Shown: piece by piece, positions 10,235-18,876 of the stretch
Position numbering within the stretch: the first letter of the stretch is position 1
Layout: every line of letters begins with the position of its first letter
NCBI RefSeq assembly: GCF_000472865.1
Contig: NZ_AXAP01000080.1
Span: forward strand, 1 to 37,405
DNA: 37,405 bases
Reading direction: 5' to 3'
DNA from: Bradyrhizobium elkanii WSM2783
GTDB taxonomy: Bacteria > Pseudomonadota > Alphaproteobacteria > Rhizobiales > Xanthobacteraceae
Position numbers and translations under genes: made by a program
Notes under the pieces: generated by a model
Database searches by the model: none
What the model was told of the DNA's origin: nothing
What the model saw: only the letters and a program-made list of their open reading frames with translations

Positions 10235-11110
10235 ATGTCGCGGCGTCACCCCATCATATCGGTCACAGGTTCTTCCGGCGCCGGAACGACATCGGTCAGG
10301 AAGACCTTCGAGAACATCTTCCGGCGCGAGAATGTCAGCGCCGCCTATGTCGAAGGCGATGCCTTCCACCGTTACGATCGCGCCGAGATGCGCAGCAAGA
10401 TGGTCGAGGAGGCCGAGCGCGGCAACAAGCATTTCAGCCATTTCAGCCCCGAAACCAATTTGTTCGAGGAACTCGAAAAACTGTTCCGCGACTATAGCGA
10501 GTCCGGCACCGGGACGACGCGGCACTATGTGCACGACGAGCAGGAGGCGCGGCTCTACGGCGGCGATCCCGGCACTTTCACCAAGTGGAAGTCGTTGCCG
10601 GAGAGTTCCGATCTGCTGTTCTATGAGGGCCTGCATGGCGCCGTCGTCACCGAGAAGGTGAATGTTGCCAAATATGCCGACCTCAAGATCGGCGTCGTCC
10701 CCGTCATCAATCTCGAATGGATCCAGAAGCTGCATCGCGATCGCAGCCACCGCGGCTATTCCACGGAGGCAGTGACCGACACCATCCTGCGGCGCATGCC
10801 TGATTATGTGAACTACATCTGCCCGCAGTTCACCGAGACCGACATCAACTTCCAGCGCGTGCCGACGGTCGACACGTCGAACCCGTTCATCGCGCGCTGG
10901 ATCCCGACGCCGGACGAATCGATGGTCGTGATCCGGCTGAAGAATCCGCGTGGCATCGATTTTCCCTATCTGCTCTCGATGATCCCGCACAGCTTTATGT
11001 CGCGCGCCAATTCGATCGTGATCCACGGCGCCAAACTCGACCTGGCGATGCAGCTCATCCTCACCCCGCTGATTCTGCAACTGATGGAACGAAAGAGGCG
11101 AACGATATGA
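10235..11110 (+). CDS. cbbP: Phosphoribulokinase CbbP
   Basis: CbbP phosphorylates ribulose-5-phosphate to ribulose-1,5-bisphosphate, the RuBisCO substrate, using ATP. The 291-residue protein has the P-loop GSSGAGTTS at residues 12-20 and the proteobacterial class I features FSPETNLFEELE and FYEGLHGAVV. A good AAGGAGG lies upstream of the ATG. The stop overlaps the cbbT start (ATGA), suggesting translational coupling. Length is typical for the octameric bacterial enzyme. Confidence 0.97.
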   Translation: MSRRHPIISVTGSSGAGTTSVRKTFENIFRRENVSAAYVEGDAFHRYDRAEMRSKMVEEAERGNKHFSHFSPETNLFEELEKLFRDYSESGTGTTRHYVHDEQEARLYGGDPGTFTKWKSLPESSDLLFYEGLHGAVVTEKVNVAKYADLKIGVVPVINLEWIQKLHRDRSHRGYSTEAVTDTILRRMPDYVNYICPQFTETDINFQRVPTVDTSNPFIARWIPTPDESMVVIRLKNPRGIDFPYLLSMIPHSFMSRANSIVIHGAKLDLAMQLILTPLILQLMERKRRTI

Positions 11111-13131
11111 CCGCACTTGCGTCTGTGGCCAGCCGCACCCAAGTCAGCCATGCCGAGATGGCGAACGCCCTCCGCTTCCTCGCCATCGATGCCGTGGAGA
11201 AGGCGAAGTCCGGGCATCCCGGCATGCCGATGGGCATGGCCGATGTCGCGACCGTGCTGTTCTCGCGCTTCCTCAAATTCGACCCCGATGATCCGGCGTG
11301 GCCCGACCGCGACCGTTTCGTGCTCTCGGCCGGCCATGGCTCGATGCTGCTCTACGCGCTGCTGCATCTGACCGGCTATGAAGGCGTCACGCTGGATCAG
11401 CTCAAGGCCTTCCGCCAGTGGGGATCGGCGACTCCAGGCCATCCCGAATATGGCCACACGCCCGGCGTGGAGACGACGACCGGCCCGCTCGGGCAGGGCA
11501 TCGCGACCGCCGTCGGCATGGCGCTCGCCGAGCGATTGATGAATGCGCGGTTCGGCGACGAACTCGTCGATCACTTCACCTATGTCATCGCCGGCGATGG
11601 CTGCCTGATGGAAGGCATCAGCCACGAGGCGATCTCGCTCGCCGGGCATTTGCGGTTGAACCGGCTGATCGTGCTGTTCGACGACAACCGGATCTCGATC
11701 GACGGCGCGACGTCACTGTCCTGTTCCGACCATCAGCTCGCGCGTTTCAGGGCCTCCGGCTGGTCGGCCTGCCGGATCGACGGCCATGATCCGCAAGCGG
11801 TTGCGAGGGCGATCGATGAAGCCAGGAAGAGTGACCTGCCGTCGCTGATCGCCTGCCAGACAGTGATCGGCTTCGGCGCGCCGAACCGGGAAGGCAGCGA
11901 GAAGGTTCACGGTGCACCGCTCGGATCGGACGAGGTCGCCAAAACGCGGGCAGCGCTCGATTGGCGCTACGAGCCATTTGAAGTTCCGCCAGCCGTGCTT
12001 GCCGAATGGCGCGAGATCGGCGCACGCGGCCGGGCGGCGCGCCGCGCCTGGATCGAGCGATCACGGAGCGCCTGCAACGGCGGCGGCAGGTCGCCGTTCC
12101 ACGATGCGCTGAACAAAAAGCTGCCCGGCGCCTATACCGAGGCGATGGCGAAGCTGAAGGAGCGTTTCGCGGCCGAGCGTCCCAAGCTTGCGACACGGCA
12201 GGCGTCGCAGCAGGTGATCGATGTGATCGCCGAAGCGCTGCCGAACCTGCTCGGCGGCTCGGCCGACCTGACGCACTCCAATCTCACGCTGGCGAAATCA
12301 CAGGTGCCAGTGCGGTCGGGCTGGCTGCACGGCAGCTATATCCATTATGGCGTCCGCGAGCATGCCATGGCGGCGGCGATGAACGGCATCGCGTTGCACG
12401 GCGGCTTCGTCCCCTACGGCGGAACATTCCTCGCATTCGCCGACTATAGCCGCCCCGCGATCCGGCTCGCCGCGCTGATGGGCGTCCGCGTCATCCACGT
12501 CATGACGCACGATTCGATCGGGCTGGGCGAGGACGGTCCGACGCACCAGCCGGTCGAGCATCTCGCCGCCCTCCGTGCGATCCCCAATCTCCTGGTGTTT
12601 CGCCCCGCCGATCCGATCGAGACCGCGGAAGCCTGGGACTGCGCGCTGAAGGCCGAAACCTCGCCGTCGATCCTGTGCCTGTCGCGGCAGGCGCTGCCTG
12701 CTTTTCGCGACGCGACCGACAGCAACCACGTCGCGCTTGGCGCCTATGTGGCGATCGAGCCGGATGGAGGCCGTGACGTCACGCTGATTGCAACCGGCTC
12801 GGAAGTCTCGATCGCGCTCGAAGCGGCGAAGCTGCTCGGAAGTGAGAATGTCCGTGCCGCCGTCGTTTCCGCCCCGTGCTTCGATCTGTTCCGGAAGCAG
12901 CCGCGCGACTACCAGGCCAAGGTGCTGGGCGATGCGCCACGTGTCGGCGTCGAGGCCGCGATCGAGGGCGATTGGGCGCGCTGGCTTGGCGATGATGGCG
13001 AGTTCGTCGGCATGAACGGTTTCGGCGCCTCCGCGCCCGCCGAGGTGCTCTACCGCGAGTTCGGCATTACGCCGGCCGCCGTCGCGGCTGCGGCCAGGCG
13101 CGTGGTCCAGCACGCAAGCGAAAGGAAATAA
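11107..13131 (+). CDS. cbbT: Transketolase CbbT
   Basis: CbbT moves two-carbon ketol units between sugar phosphates in the Calvin and pentose phosphate cycles, using thiamine diphosphate. The 674-residue protein shows the cofactor-binding GDG motif (GDGCLMEGISHEA) with the downstream DDNRISIDG around residues 163-200. The pyrimidine-binding domain has GVREHAMAAAMNGIALHGG, and the C-terminal region carries GSEVSIALEAA. The gene starts within the cbbP stop codon and ends two bases before cbbA. Another transketolase elsewhere in the genome would be expected (inference). Confidence 0.97.
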   Translation: MTALASVASRTQVSHAEMANALRFLAIDAVEKAKSGHPGMPMGMADVATVLFSRFLKFDPDDPAWPDRDRFVLSAGHGSMLLYALLHLTGYEGVTLDQLKAFRQWGSATPGHPEYGHTPGVETTTGPLGQGIATAVGMALAERLMNARFGDELVDHFTYVIAGDGCLMEGISHEAISLAGHLRLNRLIVLFDDNRISIDGATSLSCSDHQLARFRASGWSACRIDGHDPQAVARAIDEARKSDLPSLIACQTVIGFGAPNREGSEKVHGAPLGSDEVAKTRAALDWRYEPFEVPPAVLAEWREIGARGRAARRAWIERSRSACNGGGRSPFHDALNKKLPGAYTEAMAKLKERFAAERPKLATRQASQQVIDVIAEALPNLLGGSADLTHSNLTLAKSQVPVRSGWLHGSYIHYGVREHAMAAAMNGIALHGGFVPYGGTFLAFADYSRPAIRLAALMGVRVIHVMTHDSIGLGEDGPTHQPVEHLAALRAIPNLLVFRPADPIETAEAWDCALKAETSPSILCLSRQALPAFRDATDSNHVALGAYVAIEPDGGRDVTLIATGSEVSIALEAAKLLGSENVRAAVVSAPCFDLFRKQPRDYQAKVLGDAPRVGVEAAIEGDWARWLGDDGEFVGMNGFGASAPAEVLYREFGITPAAVAAAARRVVQHASERK

Positions 13132-13133
13132 GC

Positions 13134-14216
13134 ATGGCGCGGATAACCTTGAGGCAATTGCTGGATCATGCCGCCGAGCGCGGCTACGGCGTGCCGGCCT
13201 TCAACATCAACAATATGGAGCAGGGCCTTGCGATCATGGAGGCGGCGTCGGCCTGCGATGCGCCCGTCATCATCCAGGCCTCGCGCGGCGCGCGCGCCTA
13301 TACGGGTGACATCATGCTGTCGAAGATGATCGATGCGCTCGAGGAGATGTATCCGGACGTGCCGCTGTGCCTGCATCTCGATCATGGCAACGAGGAATCC
13401 ACCTGCGCCACCGCGATCCGCTATGGCTTCACATCGGTGATGATGGACGGCTCGCTGAAGGCCGATGCCAAGACGGCAGCCGATTATGACTACAACGTCG
13501 ACATTACCCGCCGCGTCGTCGACATCGCGCATTGGGTCGGCGCCTCCGTCGAGGGCGAGCTCGGCGTGCTCGGCTCGCTCGAGCATGGCGGCGGTGAGCA
13601 AGAAGACGACCATGGCGTCGAAGGCAAGGTCAGCCATGACCAGCTCCTCACCGATCCGGGCCAGGCGGTCGATTTCGTTCGCGCTACCAAGGTGGATGCG
13701 CTCGCGATCGCAATGGGCACCTCGCATGGCGCCTACAAGTTCACGCGGCGGCCCGACGGCGACATCCTCGCGATGCGCGTGGTGGAGGAGATACATCAGC
13801 GGCTACCGAATACGCATCTGGTGATGCACGGCTCGTCCTCGGTGCCGCAGCTATTGCAGGACATGTTCAACCAGTTCGGCGGCGAGATGCCGCAGACCTG
13901 GGGCGTGCCGGTCGAGGAGATCGTCCGCGGCATCAAGCACGGCGTCCGCAAGGTCAATATCGATACCGATTGCCGGCTCGCGATGGCCGCGGCCTTCCGC
14001 AAGGTCGCGACTCAATCGAAAAGCGAATTCGATCCCCGCAAATTCTTGAAACCCGCGATGGAGGCTTTGCGTGACCTCTGCCGCGACCGCTTCGAGCAGT
14101 TCGGCACCGCGGGCAATGCCGCAAAGATCAAGGTGATTCCGCTGTCCGAGATGGCGAGGCGCTACCGCGCCGGCGCGCTCGATCCGCAAATTGGGGCGAT
14201 GACCGAAGCAGCGTGA
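13134..14216 (+). CDS. cbbA: Fructose-bisphosphate aldolase class II, Calvin-cycle type
   Basis: This zinc-dependent aldolase joins glyceraldehyde-3-phosphate and dihydroxyacetone phosphate, and probably makes sedoheptulose bisphosphate as well. The 360-residue protein begins with the typical GYGVPAFNINNMEQ. It shows the metal and substrate region CLHLDHG with the following SVMMDGS, then VEGELGVLGSLEHG, and the C-terminal GVRKVNIDTDCRLA phosphate-binding segment. The ribosome-binding site AAGGAAA lies inside the end of cbbT, so the genes are tightly packed. The length and EDDHGVEGK loop fit the Calvin-cycle subtype. Confidence 0.96.
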   Translation: MARITLRQLLDHAAERGYGVPAFNINNMEQGLAIMEAASACDAPVIIQASRGARAYTGDIMLSKMIDALEEMYPDVPLCLHLDHGNEESTCATAIRYGFTSVMMDGSLKADAKTAADYDYNVDITRRVVDIAHWVGASVEGELGVLGSLEHGGGEQEDDHGVEGKVSHDQLLTDPGQAVDFVRATKVDALAIAMGTSHGAYKFTRRPDGDILAMRVVEEIHQRLPNTHLVMHGSSSVPQLLQDMFNQFGGEMPQTWGVPVEEIVRGIKHGVRKVNIDTDCRLAMAAAFRKVATQSKSEFDPRKFLKPAMEALRDLCRDRFEQFGTAGNAAKIKVIPLSEMARRYRAGALDPQIGAMTEAA

Positions 14217-14248
14217 GGGGCACGCCAGAAAGTTTTCAGGAGGACCAT

Positions 14249-15709
14249 ATGAATATGCAGTCGATGACCCTGCGCGGCAAGGATCGCTACAAATCCGGTG
14301 TGCTCGAATACAAGCGCATGGGCTATTGGGAGCCCGACTACCAGCCCAAGGACACGGACGTCATCGCGTTGTTCCGCGTCACGCCGCAAGACGGCGTCGA
14401 TCCGACCGAAGCCTGCGCGGCGGTAGCAGGCGAATCCTCCACCGCGACCTGGACCGTGGTGTGGACCGATCGTCTGACGGCGGCGGAAAAATATCGCGCG
14501 AAATGCTATCGCGTCGATCCGGTGCCGGGTTCGCCAGGCAGCTATTTCGCCTACATCGCCTATGACCTCGATCTGTTCGAGGCGGGCTCGATCGCCAACC
14601 TGACCGCATCGATCATCGGCAACGTCTTCGGCTTCAAGCCGCTGAAGGCGCTGCGGCTCGAGGACATGCGGCTTCCCGTTGCCTATGTGAAGACGTTCCA
14701 GGGCCCGGCGACCGGCATCGTGGTCGAGCGCGAGCGGCTCGACAAGTTCGGGCGTCCCTTGCTCGGCGCGACTGTGAAGCCGAAGCTCGGCCTCTCCGGC
14801 CGCAACTACGGCCGCGTCGTCTACGAGGCGCTGAAGGGTGGACTCGATTTCACCAAGGACGACGAAAACATCAACTCGCAGCCCTTCATGCACTGGCGCG
14901 AGCGCTTCCTCTACTGCATGGAGGCGGTCAACCGCGCGCAGGCCGCGACCGGCGAGATCAAGGGCACCTATCTCAACGTCACCGCGGCGACCATGGAGGA
15001 CATGTACGAGCGCGCCGATTTCGCCCGCGAACTCGGCTCGACCATCGTCATGATCGATCTTGTGATCGGCTACACCGCGATCCAGTCGATGGCGAAATGG
15101 GCGCGCAAGAACGACATGATCCTGCATCTGCACCGCGCCGGCCATTCCACCTACACCCGGCAACGGTCGCATGGCGTCTCGTTCCGCGTCATCGCAAAAT
15201 GGATGCGGCTCGCGGGCGTGGATCATATTCACGCCGGCACTGTGGTCGGCAAGCTCGAGGGCGATCCGAACACCACGCGCGGCTACTACGATATCTGCCG
15301 CGAAGACTTCAATCCGATGCAACTCGAGCACGGCGTGTTCTTCGACCAGAATTGGGCCAGCCTCAACAAGCTGATGCCGGTGGCGTCGGGCGGTATCCAT
15401 GCCGGCCAGATGCATCAGCTGCTCGACCTCCTGGGCGAGGACGTCGTGCTGCAGTTCGGCGGCGGCACCATTGGTCACCCGCAGGGCATCCAGGCGGGTG
15501 CCACCGCCAACCGCGTCGCGCTGGAAGCGATGATCCTCGCCCGCAACGAGGGGCGCGACTACGTCCATGAAGGTCCAGAGATCCTGGCGAAGGCGGCGCA
15601 AAGCTGCACACCGCTGCGCGAGGCGCTCGAGGTCTGGAAGGACGTCACCTTCAACTATGAATCGACCGATGCGCCGGACTTCGTTCCGACGCCGAGCGTC
15701 GCGGTCTGA
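14249..15709 (+). CDS. cbbL: RuBisCO large subunit, form IC (red type)
   Basis: CbbL carboxylates ribulose-1,5-bisphosphate and is the catalytic chain of the L8S8 RuBisCO. The protein is about 486 residues. Catalytic lysine K177 lies in KPKLGLSGR and the carbamylated lysine K203 in FTKDDEN, with the metal-binding D and E next to it. GKLEGD and VASGGIHAGQ supply later active-site residues. The overall sequence and the adjacent cbbX mark the red-type, form IC enzyme. ATG at 14249 follows AGGAGG by six bases; the frame is open upstream, but that part overlaps cbbA. Confidence 0.98.
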   Translation: MNMQSMTLRGKDRYKSGVLEYKRMGYWEPDYQPKDTDVIALFRVTPQDGVDPTEACAAVAGESSTATWTVVWTDRLTAAEKYRAKCYRVDPVPGSPGSYFAYIAYDLDLFEAGSIANLTASIIGNVFGFKPLKALRLEDMRLPVAYVKTFQGPATGIVVERERLDKFGRPLLGATVKPKLGLSGRNYGRVVYEALKGGLDFTKDDENINSQPFMHWRERFLYCMEAVNRAQAATGEIKGTYLNVTAATMEDMYERADFARELGSTIVMIDLVIGYTAIQSMAKWARKNDMILHLHRAGHSTYTRQRSHGVSFRVIAKWMRLAGVDHIHAGTVVGKLEGDPNTTRGYYDICREDFNPMQLEHGVFFDQNWASLNKLMPVASGGIHAGQMHQLLDLLGEDVVLQFGGGTIGHPQGIQAGATANRVALEAMILARNEGRDYVHEGPEILAKAAQSCTPLREALEVWKDVTFNYESTDAPDFVPTPSVAV

Positions 15710-15721
15710 AAGGGGTACATC

Positions 15722-16147
15722 ATGCGCATAACCCAGGGCTGCTTCTCCTTCCTGCCCGATCTCACCGACGAGCAGATCACGGCACAGGTGCAGTACTGCC
15801 TCGACAGGGGCTGGGCTGTTAACATCGAATTCACCGACGATCCGCATCCCCGCAACACCTATTGGGAGATGTGGGGCCTGCCGATGTTCGATCTGCGTGA
15901 CGCCGCGGGCATCATGCGGGAGCTTGCCGAATGCCGGCGCGTGTATGGCGACCGCTATATCCGGATCTCCGGCTTCGATTCGAGCCACGGATGGGAGTCC
16001 GTGCGCATCTCCTTCATCGTCAATCGGCCCACGAACGAGCCCGGCTTCCGGCTCGACCGGCAGGAATCGGTAGGCCGCAACCTCCGCTACTCGACACACG
16101 CTTACGCGGCGGAACGCCCGGAGGGCGAGCGCTACGCAGACCGTTAA
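15722..16147 (+). CDS. cbbS: RuBisCO small subunit, red type
   Basis: CbbS caps the large-subunit octamer and stabilises the holoenzyme. The 141-residue protein begins MRITQGCFSFLPDLTDEQI, as red-type small subunits do, and has the C-terminal extension that in this class forms a beta-barrel in the central channel (known for the family). AAAGGGG lies upstream of the ATG, 12 bp after cbbL. Confidence 0.97.
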   Translation: MRITQGCFSFLPDLTDEQITAQVQYCLDRGWAVNIEFTDDPHPRNTYWEMWGLPMFDLRDAAGIMRELAECRRVYGDRYIRISGFDSSHGWESVRISFIVNRPTNEPGFRLDRQESVGRNLRYSTHAYAAERPEGERYADR

Positions 16148-16207
16148 CCGCGTCCGGTTCAAGCCAGGCGGGTGGCTCCCTCGGCCGACCTGGTCCGGAT
16201 GCACTTC

Positions 16208-16235
16208 TCCGTCGTCGCCAGGTTGCGGCGACGGA
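16208..16235 (+). terminator. Hairpin between cbbS and cbbX
   Basis: The arms tccgtcgtcgc and gcggcgacgga pair almost perfectly across a short loop and are followed by gctttt. It resembles a weak terminator or an RNA-processing stem, and could make RuBisCO subunit mRNA more abundant or stable than the downstream cbbX-cbbY part. Confidence 0.5.
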
Positions 16236-16256
16236 GCTTTTCGACACGAGAGCAGG

Positions 16257-17180
16257 ATGACGCAACCACAGCCACAGACCAACGAAGGCCCGCTGGAGGC
16301 CGTCGATCTCCGCCGCGAATTCGCCGATCTTGGCATCGGCGCCGTGCTCGATCAGCTCGATTCCGAGCTGATCGGCCTGGCGCCAGTGAAGACGCGGATC
16401 CGCGAGATCGCAGCGCTGCTGCTGGTCGAGCGCATCAGGCAGAAGATGGCGCTCGCCACCACCTTTCCGACCCTGCATATGTCCTTCACCGGCAATCCTG
16501 GCACCGGCAAGACCACGGTAGCAATGCGGATGGCCAGCATCCTGCACCGGCTCGGCTTCGTGCGCCGCGGCCACGTCATCAGCGTCACCCGCGACGACCT
16601 GGTCGGGCAATATATCGGCCACACCGCACCAAAGACGAAGGAGATCTTGAAGAAGGCGATGGGCGGCGTGCTGTTCATTGACGAGGCCTACTACCTCTAT
16701 CGCCCCGACAATGAGCGCGACTACGGCCAGGAGGCGATCGAGATCCTGTTGCAGATCATGGAGCAGCAGCGCGAGGATCTGGTCGTGATCCTCGCCGGCT
16801 ATGGCGACCGCATGGAGAAATTCTTCCAGAGCAATCCGGGTTTTCGTTCCCGCATCGCCCATCACATCGACTTCCCCGATTATTCCGACCCCGAGCTGTT
16901 CGCGATCGCCGAATTGATGCTGCAGCAGCAGAACTACCGGTTCTCAGCGGCGGCACGCGATGCCTTCATCCGCTACATCGCCGTGCGCAAGACCCAGCCG
17001 CTGTTCTCCAACGCGCGCTCGATCCGCAATGCGCTGGATCGTATCCGGCTCCGCCAGGCCAACCGCATCGTTTCCCGGCTGGACCGGGTGCTCACGGCTG
17101 ACGACGTGATGTCGATCGAGGCCGGCGATGTGCTGGCGAGCCGGGTCTTTTCGAAAGACGCGACGGACAACGAGACATGA
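16257..17180 (+). CDS. cbbX: Red-type RuBisCO activase CbbX (AAA+)
   Basis: CbbX is a hexameric ATPase that pulls on the large-subunit C-terminus to release inhibitory sugar phosphates from red-type RuBisCO. The 307-residue protein has Walker A GNPGTGKTT at residues 79-87 and Walker B VLFIDEAYYL with D142-E143. The sequence GQYIGHTAPKT, around residues 117-127, lies where the pore loop is expected. It sits 109 bp after cbbS, separated by a hairpin, and overlaps the downstream phosphatase gene by four bases. Confidence 0.97.
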   Translation: MTQPQPQTNEGPLEAVDLRREFADLGIGAVLDQLDSELIGLAPVKTRIREIAALLLVERIRQKMALATTFPTLHMSFTGNPGTGKTTVAMRMASILHRLGFVRRGHVISVTRDDLVGQYIGHTAPKTKEILKKAMGGVLFIDEAYYLYRPDNERDYGQEAIEILLQIMEQQREDLVVILAGYGDRMEKFFQSNPGFRSRIAHHIDFPDYSDPELFAIAELMLQQQNYRFSAAARDAFIRYIAVRKTQPLFSNARSIRNALDRIRLRQANRIVSRLDRVLTADDVMSIEAGDVLASRVFSKDATDNET

Positions 17181-17896
17181 GCGAGACGCTGACAGCCGTG
17201 CGGGCGGCGGCCTTCGGAGACCTCCTTACCCGCGCCCACGCACTGATCTTCGACGTCGACGGCACAATGGCCGAGACCGAGGAGGTGCACCGCCGCGCCT
17301 TCAACGAGGCGTTCTCGCGCGCAGGCCTCAACTGGTATTGGGACCAGCCCACCTACGGACAGTTGCTGCGCGTCGCCGGGGGCAAGGAGCGCATCCGTGC
17401 GTTTTCCATGCGCAAGCGAACCATGCCGCTGCTGTCGACTCGCGAGATCGCGGAGCTGCACCAGATCAAGACTGCGCGTTATGCCGAACTGATCGCAACG
17501 GGCGGCTGCCCGCTGCGGCCTGGTGTGGAAGCCTTGCTCCGGAAGGCCCGATGGCGCAGCCAGCGCCTGGCGATCGCGACGACGACCTCGCATGCCAATA
17601 TCGATGCGCTGCTGTCGGTGGCGCTGGGCGAGGATTGGGCCGAGTGGTTCGAGGCGATCGTCGCGGGCGACGATGTGCCCGAGAAGAAGCCGGCACCCGA
17701 CGTCTATCTCATGATGCTGGCGCGACTGTCGCTCCCTGCTTCCCACTGCATAGCCATCGAGGACTCGCGCAACGGATTGATCGCGGCCTCGCGCGCCGGC
17801 ATTCCCGTGCTGTTCACCCGCAGCGCCTACTTCCGCGACGATGATTGCTCGGAAGCGCTGCTCGCCGTCGATGAACTCACCGAGATCATCGGCTGA
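17177..17896 (+). CDS. cbbY: HAD-family sugar phosphatase CbbY
   Basis: CbbY proteins dephosphorylate xylulose-1,5-bisphosphate, an inhibitory RuBisCO by-product, so that it cannot rebind. The 239-residue protein has the HAD nucleophile motif DVDGT (D26 and D28), the lysine region EKKPAPDVY, and the acidic motif IEDSRNG, with a helical cap domain between motifs. The start overlaps the cbbX stop (ATGA). The name is based on family and operon position. CbbZ (phosphoglycolate phosphatase) is the main alternative; the long N-terminal cap and EETEEVHRRAFNEAF-like region favour CbbY. Confidence 0.85.
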   Translation: MSETLTAVRAAAFGDLLTRAHALIFDVDGTMAETEEVHRRAFNEAFSRAGLNWYWDQPTYGQLLRVAGGKERIRAFSMRKRTMPLLSTREIAELHQIKTARYAELIATGGCPLRPGVEALLRKARWRSQRLAIATTTSHANIDALLSVALGEDWAEWFEAIVAGDDVPEKKPAPDVYLMMLARLSLPASHCIAIEDSRNGLIAASRAGIPVLFTRSAYFRDDDCSEALLAVDELTEIIG

Positions 17897-17921
17897 CGCT
17901 GCCGCGTGCCAGCTGGAGCGC

Positions 17922-18013
17922 CGTAGCCCGGGTGGGGCGGCAGCGTAACCCGGGGCCGCTCACAAACGTTGATCCAGATGTCCCGGGTTGCGCTTCGCTC
18001 CACCCGGGCAACG
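17922..18013. repeat. Intergenic palindromic repeat, family D (copy 1)
   Basis: The arms cgtagcccgggtgg and ccacccgggcaacg are inverted copies with aacccgggg/cccgggttg inside. Related copies are at 30852-30940 and 33918-34006, and a half copy is at 28054-28085. It follows the end of the cbb operon. Confidence 0.75.
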
Positions 18014-18017
18014 GCCC

Positions 18018-18059
18018 TTGACTATCAGCATTCATTTATATAATAATATAGTTATATAA
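18018..18059 (+). promoter_or_regulatory. arsR promoter with paired palindromic operator
   Basis: TTGACT at 18018 and TATAAT at 18039 form a promoter with a short 15-bp spacer. Two identical 8-bp palindromes, TTATATAA, lie at 18036-18043 and 18052-18059, 16 bp apart, and the first overlaps the -10. This fits repression by the downstream ArsR protein. The leader would be only about 20 bases and has no clear ribosome-binding site. Confidence 0.65.
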
Positions 18060-18071
18060 CAGATACTTGAT

Positions 18072-18395
18072 ATGCCCAACCTCGACGCCGCCTTTTCAGC
18101 GCTCGCCTGCCCGACCCGCCGGGCCATCCTGGCTCGCCTTGCGCTGGGCGAAGCGACCGTCATGGAACTGGTCGAGCCGTTCGAGCTGACGCAGCCGGCC
18201 ATCTCCCGCCATCTCAAGGTGCTGGAAAGCGCCGGCCTGATCATTCGCCGCGTTGAAGGCACCAAGCGACCGTGCCGGCTCGCGCCGACCGCCGTGGCCG
18301 AGATCGACCAGTGGCTTTCGATGCTACGGCAAGCCCTGAACGCGAATTACGACCGGCTGGACCAGGTTCTGGCCGATATGAAAACCGAGAAGTGA
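18072..18395 (+). CDS. ArsR-family transcriptional regulator
   Basis: This 107-residue winged helix-turn-helix repressor has the recognition region VMELVEPFELTQPAISRHLKVLESAGLI followed by the beta-wing. It lacks the ELCVCDL metal-binding motif of classical ArsR/SmtB sensors, so it probably responds to something other than arsenic or zinc. It is followed after 10 bp by an AHSA1/SRPBCC protein. That pairing is common for this non-metal subgroup and suggests the ligand-binding partner is part of the same response. It probably represses its own promoter through the upstream paired palindromes. Confidence 0.9.
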   Translation: MPNLDAAFSALACPTRRAILARLALGEATVMELVEPFELTQPAISRHLKVLESAGLIIRRVEGTKRPCRLAPTAVAEIDQWLSMLRQALNANYDRLDQVLADMKTEK

Positions 18396-18405
18396 AAGGC
18401 TTCCC

Positions 18406-18870
18406 ATGACCAGACTGACGCTGAAGACCGAAGGCGATCGACATGTCATCGTCACCCGCCGCTTCGCCGCGCCGCCAGAAGCCGTCTATCGCGCCCATAC
18501 CGAGCCGGAACTCTTGCAGAAATGGCTGCTCGGTCCGCCGGGCTGGACCATGCCGGTCTGCATCAGCGAAGCCCGTCCTGGCGGCAAGATCCGCTACGAG
18601 TGGAGCAATGGCGAAGGCGGCGGGTTCTATCTGACCGGCGAATATCTGGAACTCGCGCCGTTCAGCCGCATCGTCCACGTCGAGCGCATGCATCTGCCGG
18701 ACCCGACGCCGGACAATCACGTCGAGACCGTTTTCGCGCCCGACGGCAGCGGCACCTTGATGACGATGCGAATGACGCTGCCGGATGCAGCGACGCGGGA
18801 GGCGATGCTGGCGACCGGCATGGAGCACGGAATGGAAGACAGCTACGCCCGGCTCGATGCGCTTGCGTAG
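18406..18870 (+). CDS. SRPBCC/AHSA1-domain protein
   Basis: This 154-residue protein has the START/Bet v1-like fold signature of the AHSA1 group (RRFAAPPEAVYRAHTEPELLQKWLLGPPGW near the N-terminus, then GGKIRYEW and GEYLELAPFSRIVHVE). Such proteins bind hydrophobic ligands in a central cavity; the physiological ligand is not known. It is co-transcribed with the upstream arsR gene and starts after a short AAAGG element. It ends seven bases from the convergent reductase gene, so there is little room for a terminator. Confidence 0.85.
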   Translation: MTRLTLKTEGDRHVIVTRRFAAPPEAVYRAHTEPELLQKWLLGPPGWTMPVCISEARPGGKIRYEWSNGEGGGFYLTGEYLELAPFSRIVHVERMHLPDPTPDNHVETVFAPDGSGTLMTMRMTLPDAATREAMLATGMEHGMEDSYARLDALA

Positions 18871-18876
18871 CCGGTC

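Noticed and set aside
16148..16256. Possible riboswitch between cbbS and cbbX.
   Set aside because: Only one simple stem is seen, with no conserved aptamer-like core that I can recognise.
14162..16336. A 724-codon open frame on the minus strand across cbbL and cbbS.
   Set aside because: It is exactly antisense to RuBisCO genes with clear catalytic motifs, its protein is rich in Arg, His, Gln and Val without domains, and such frames are common opposite GC-rich genes.
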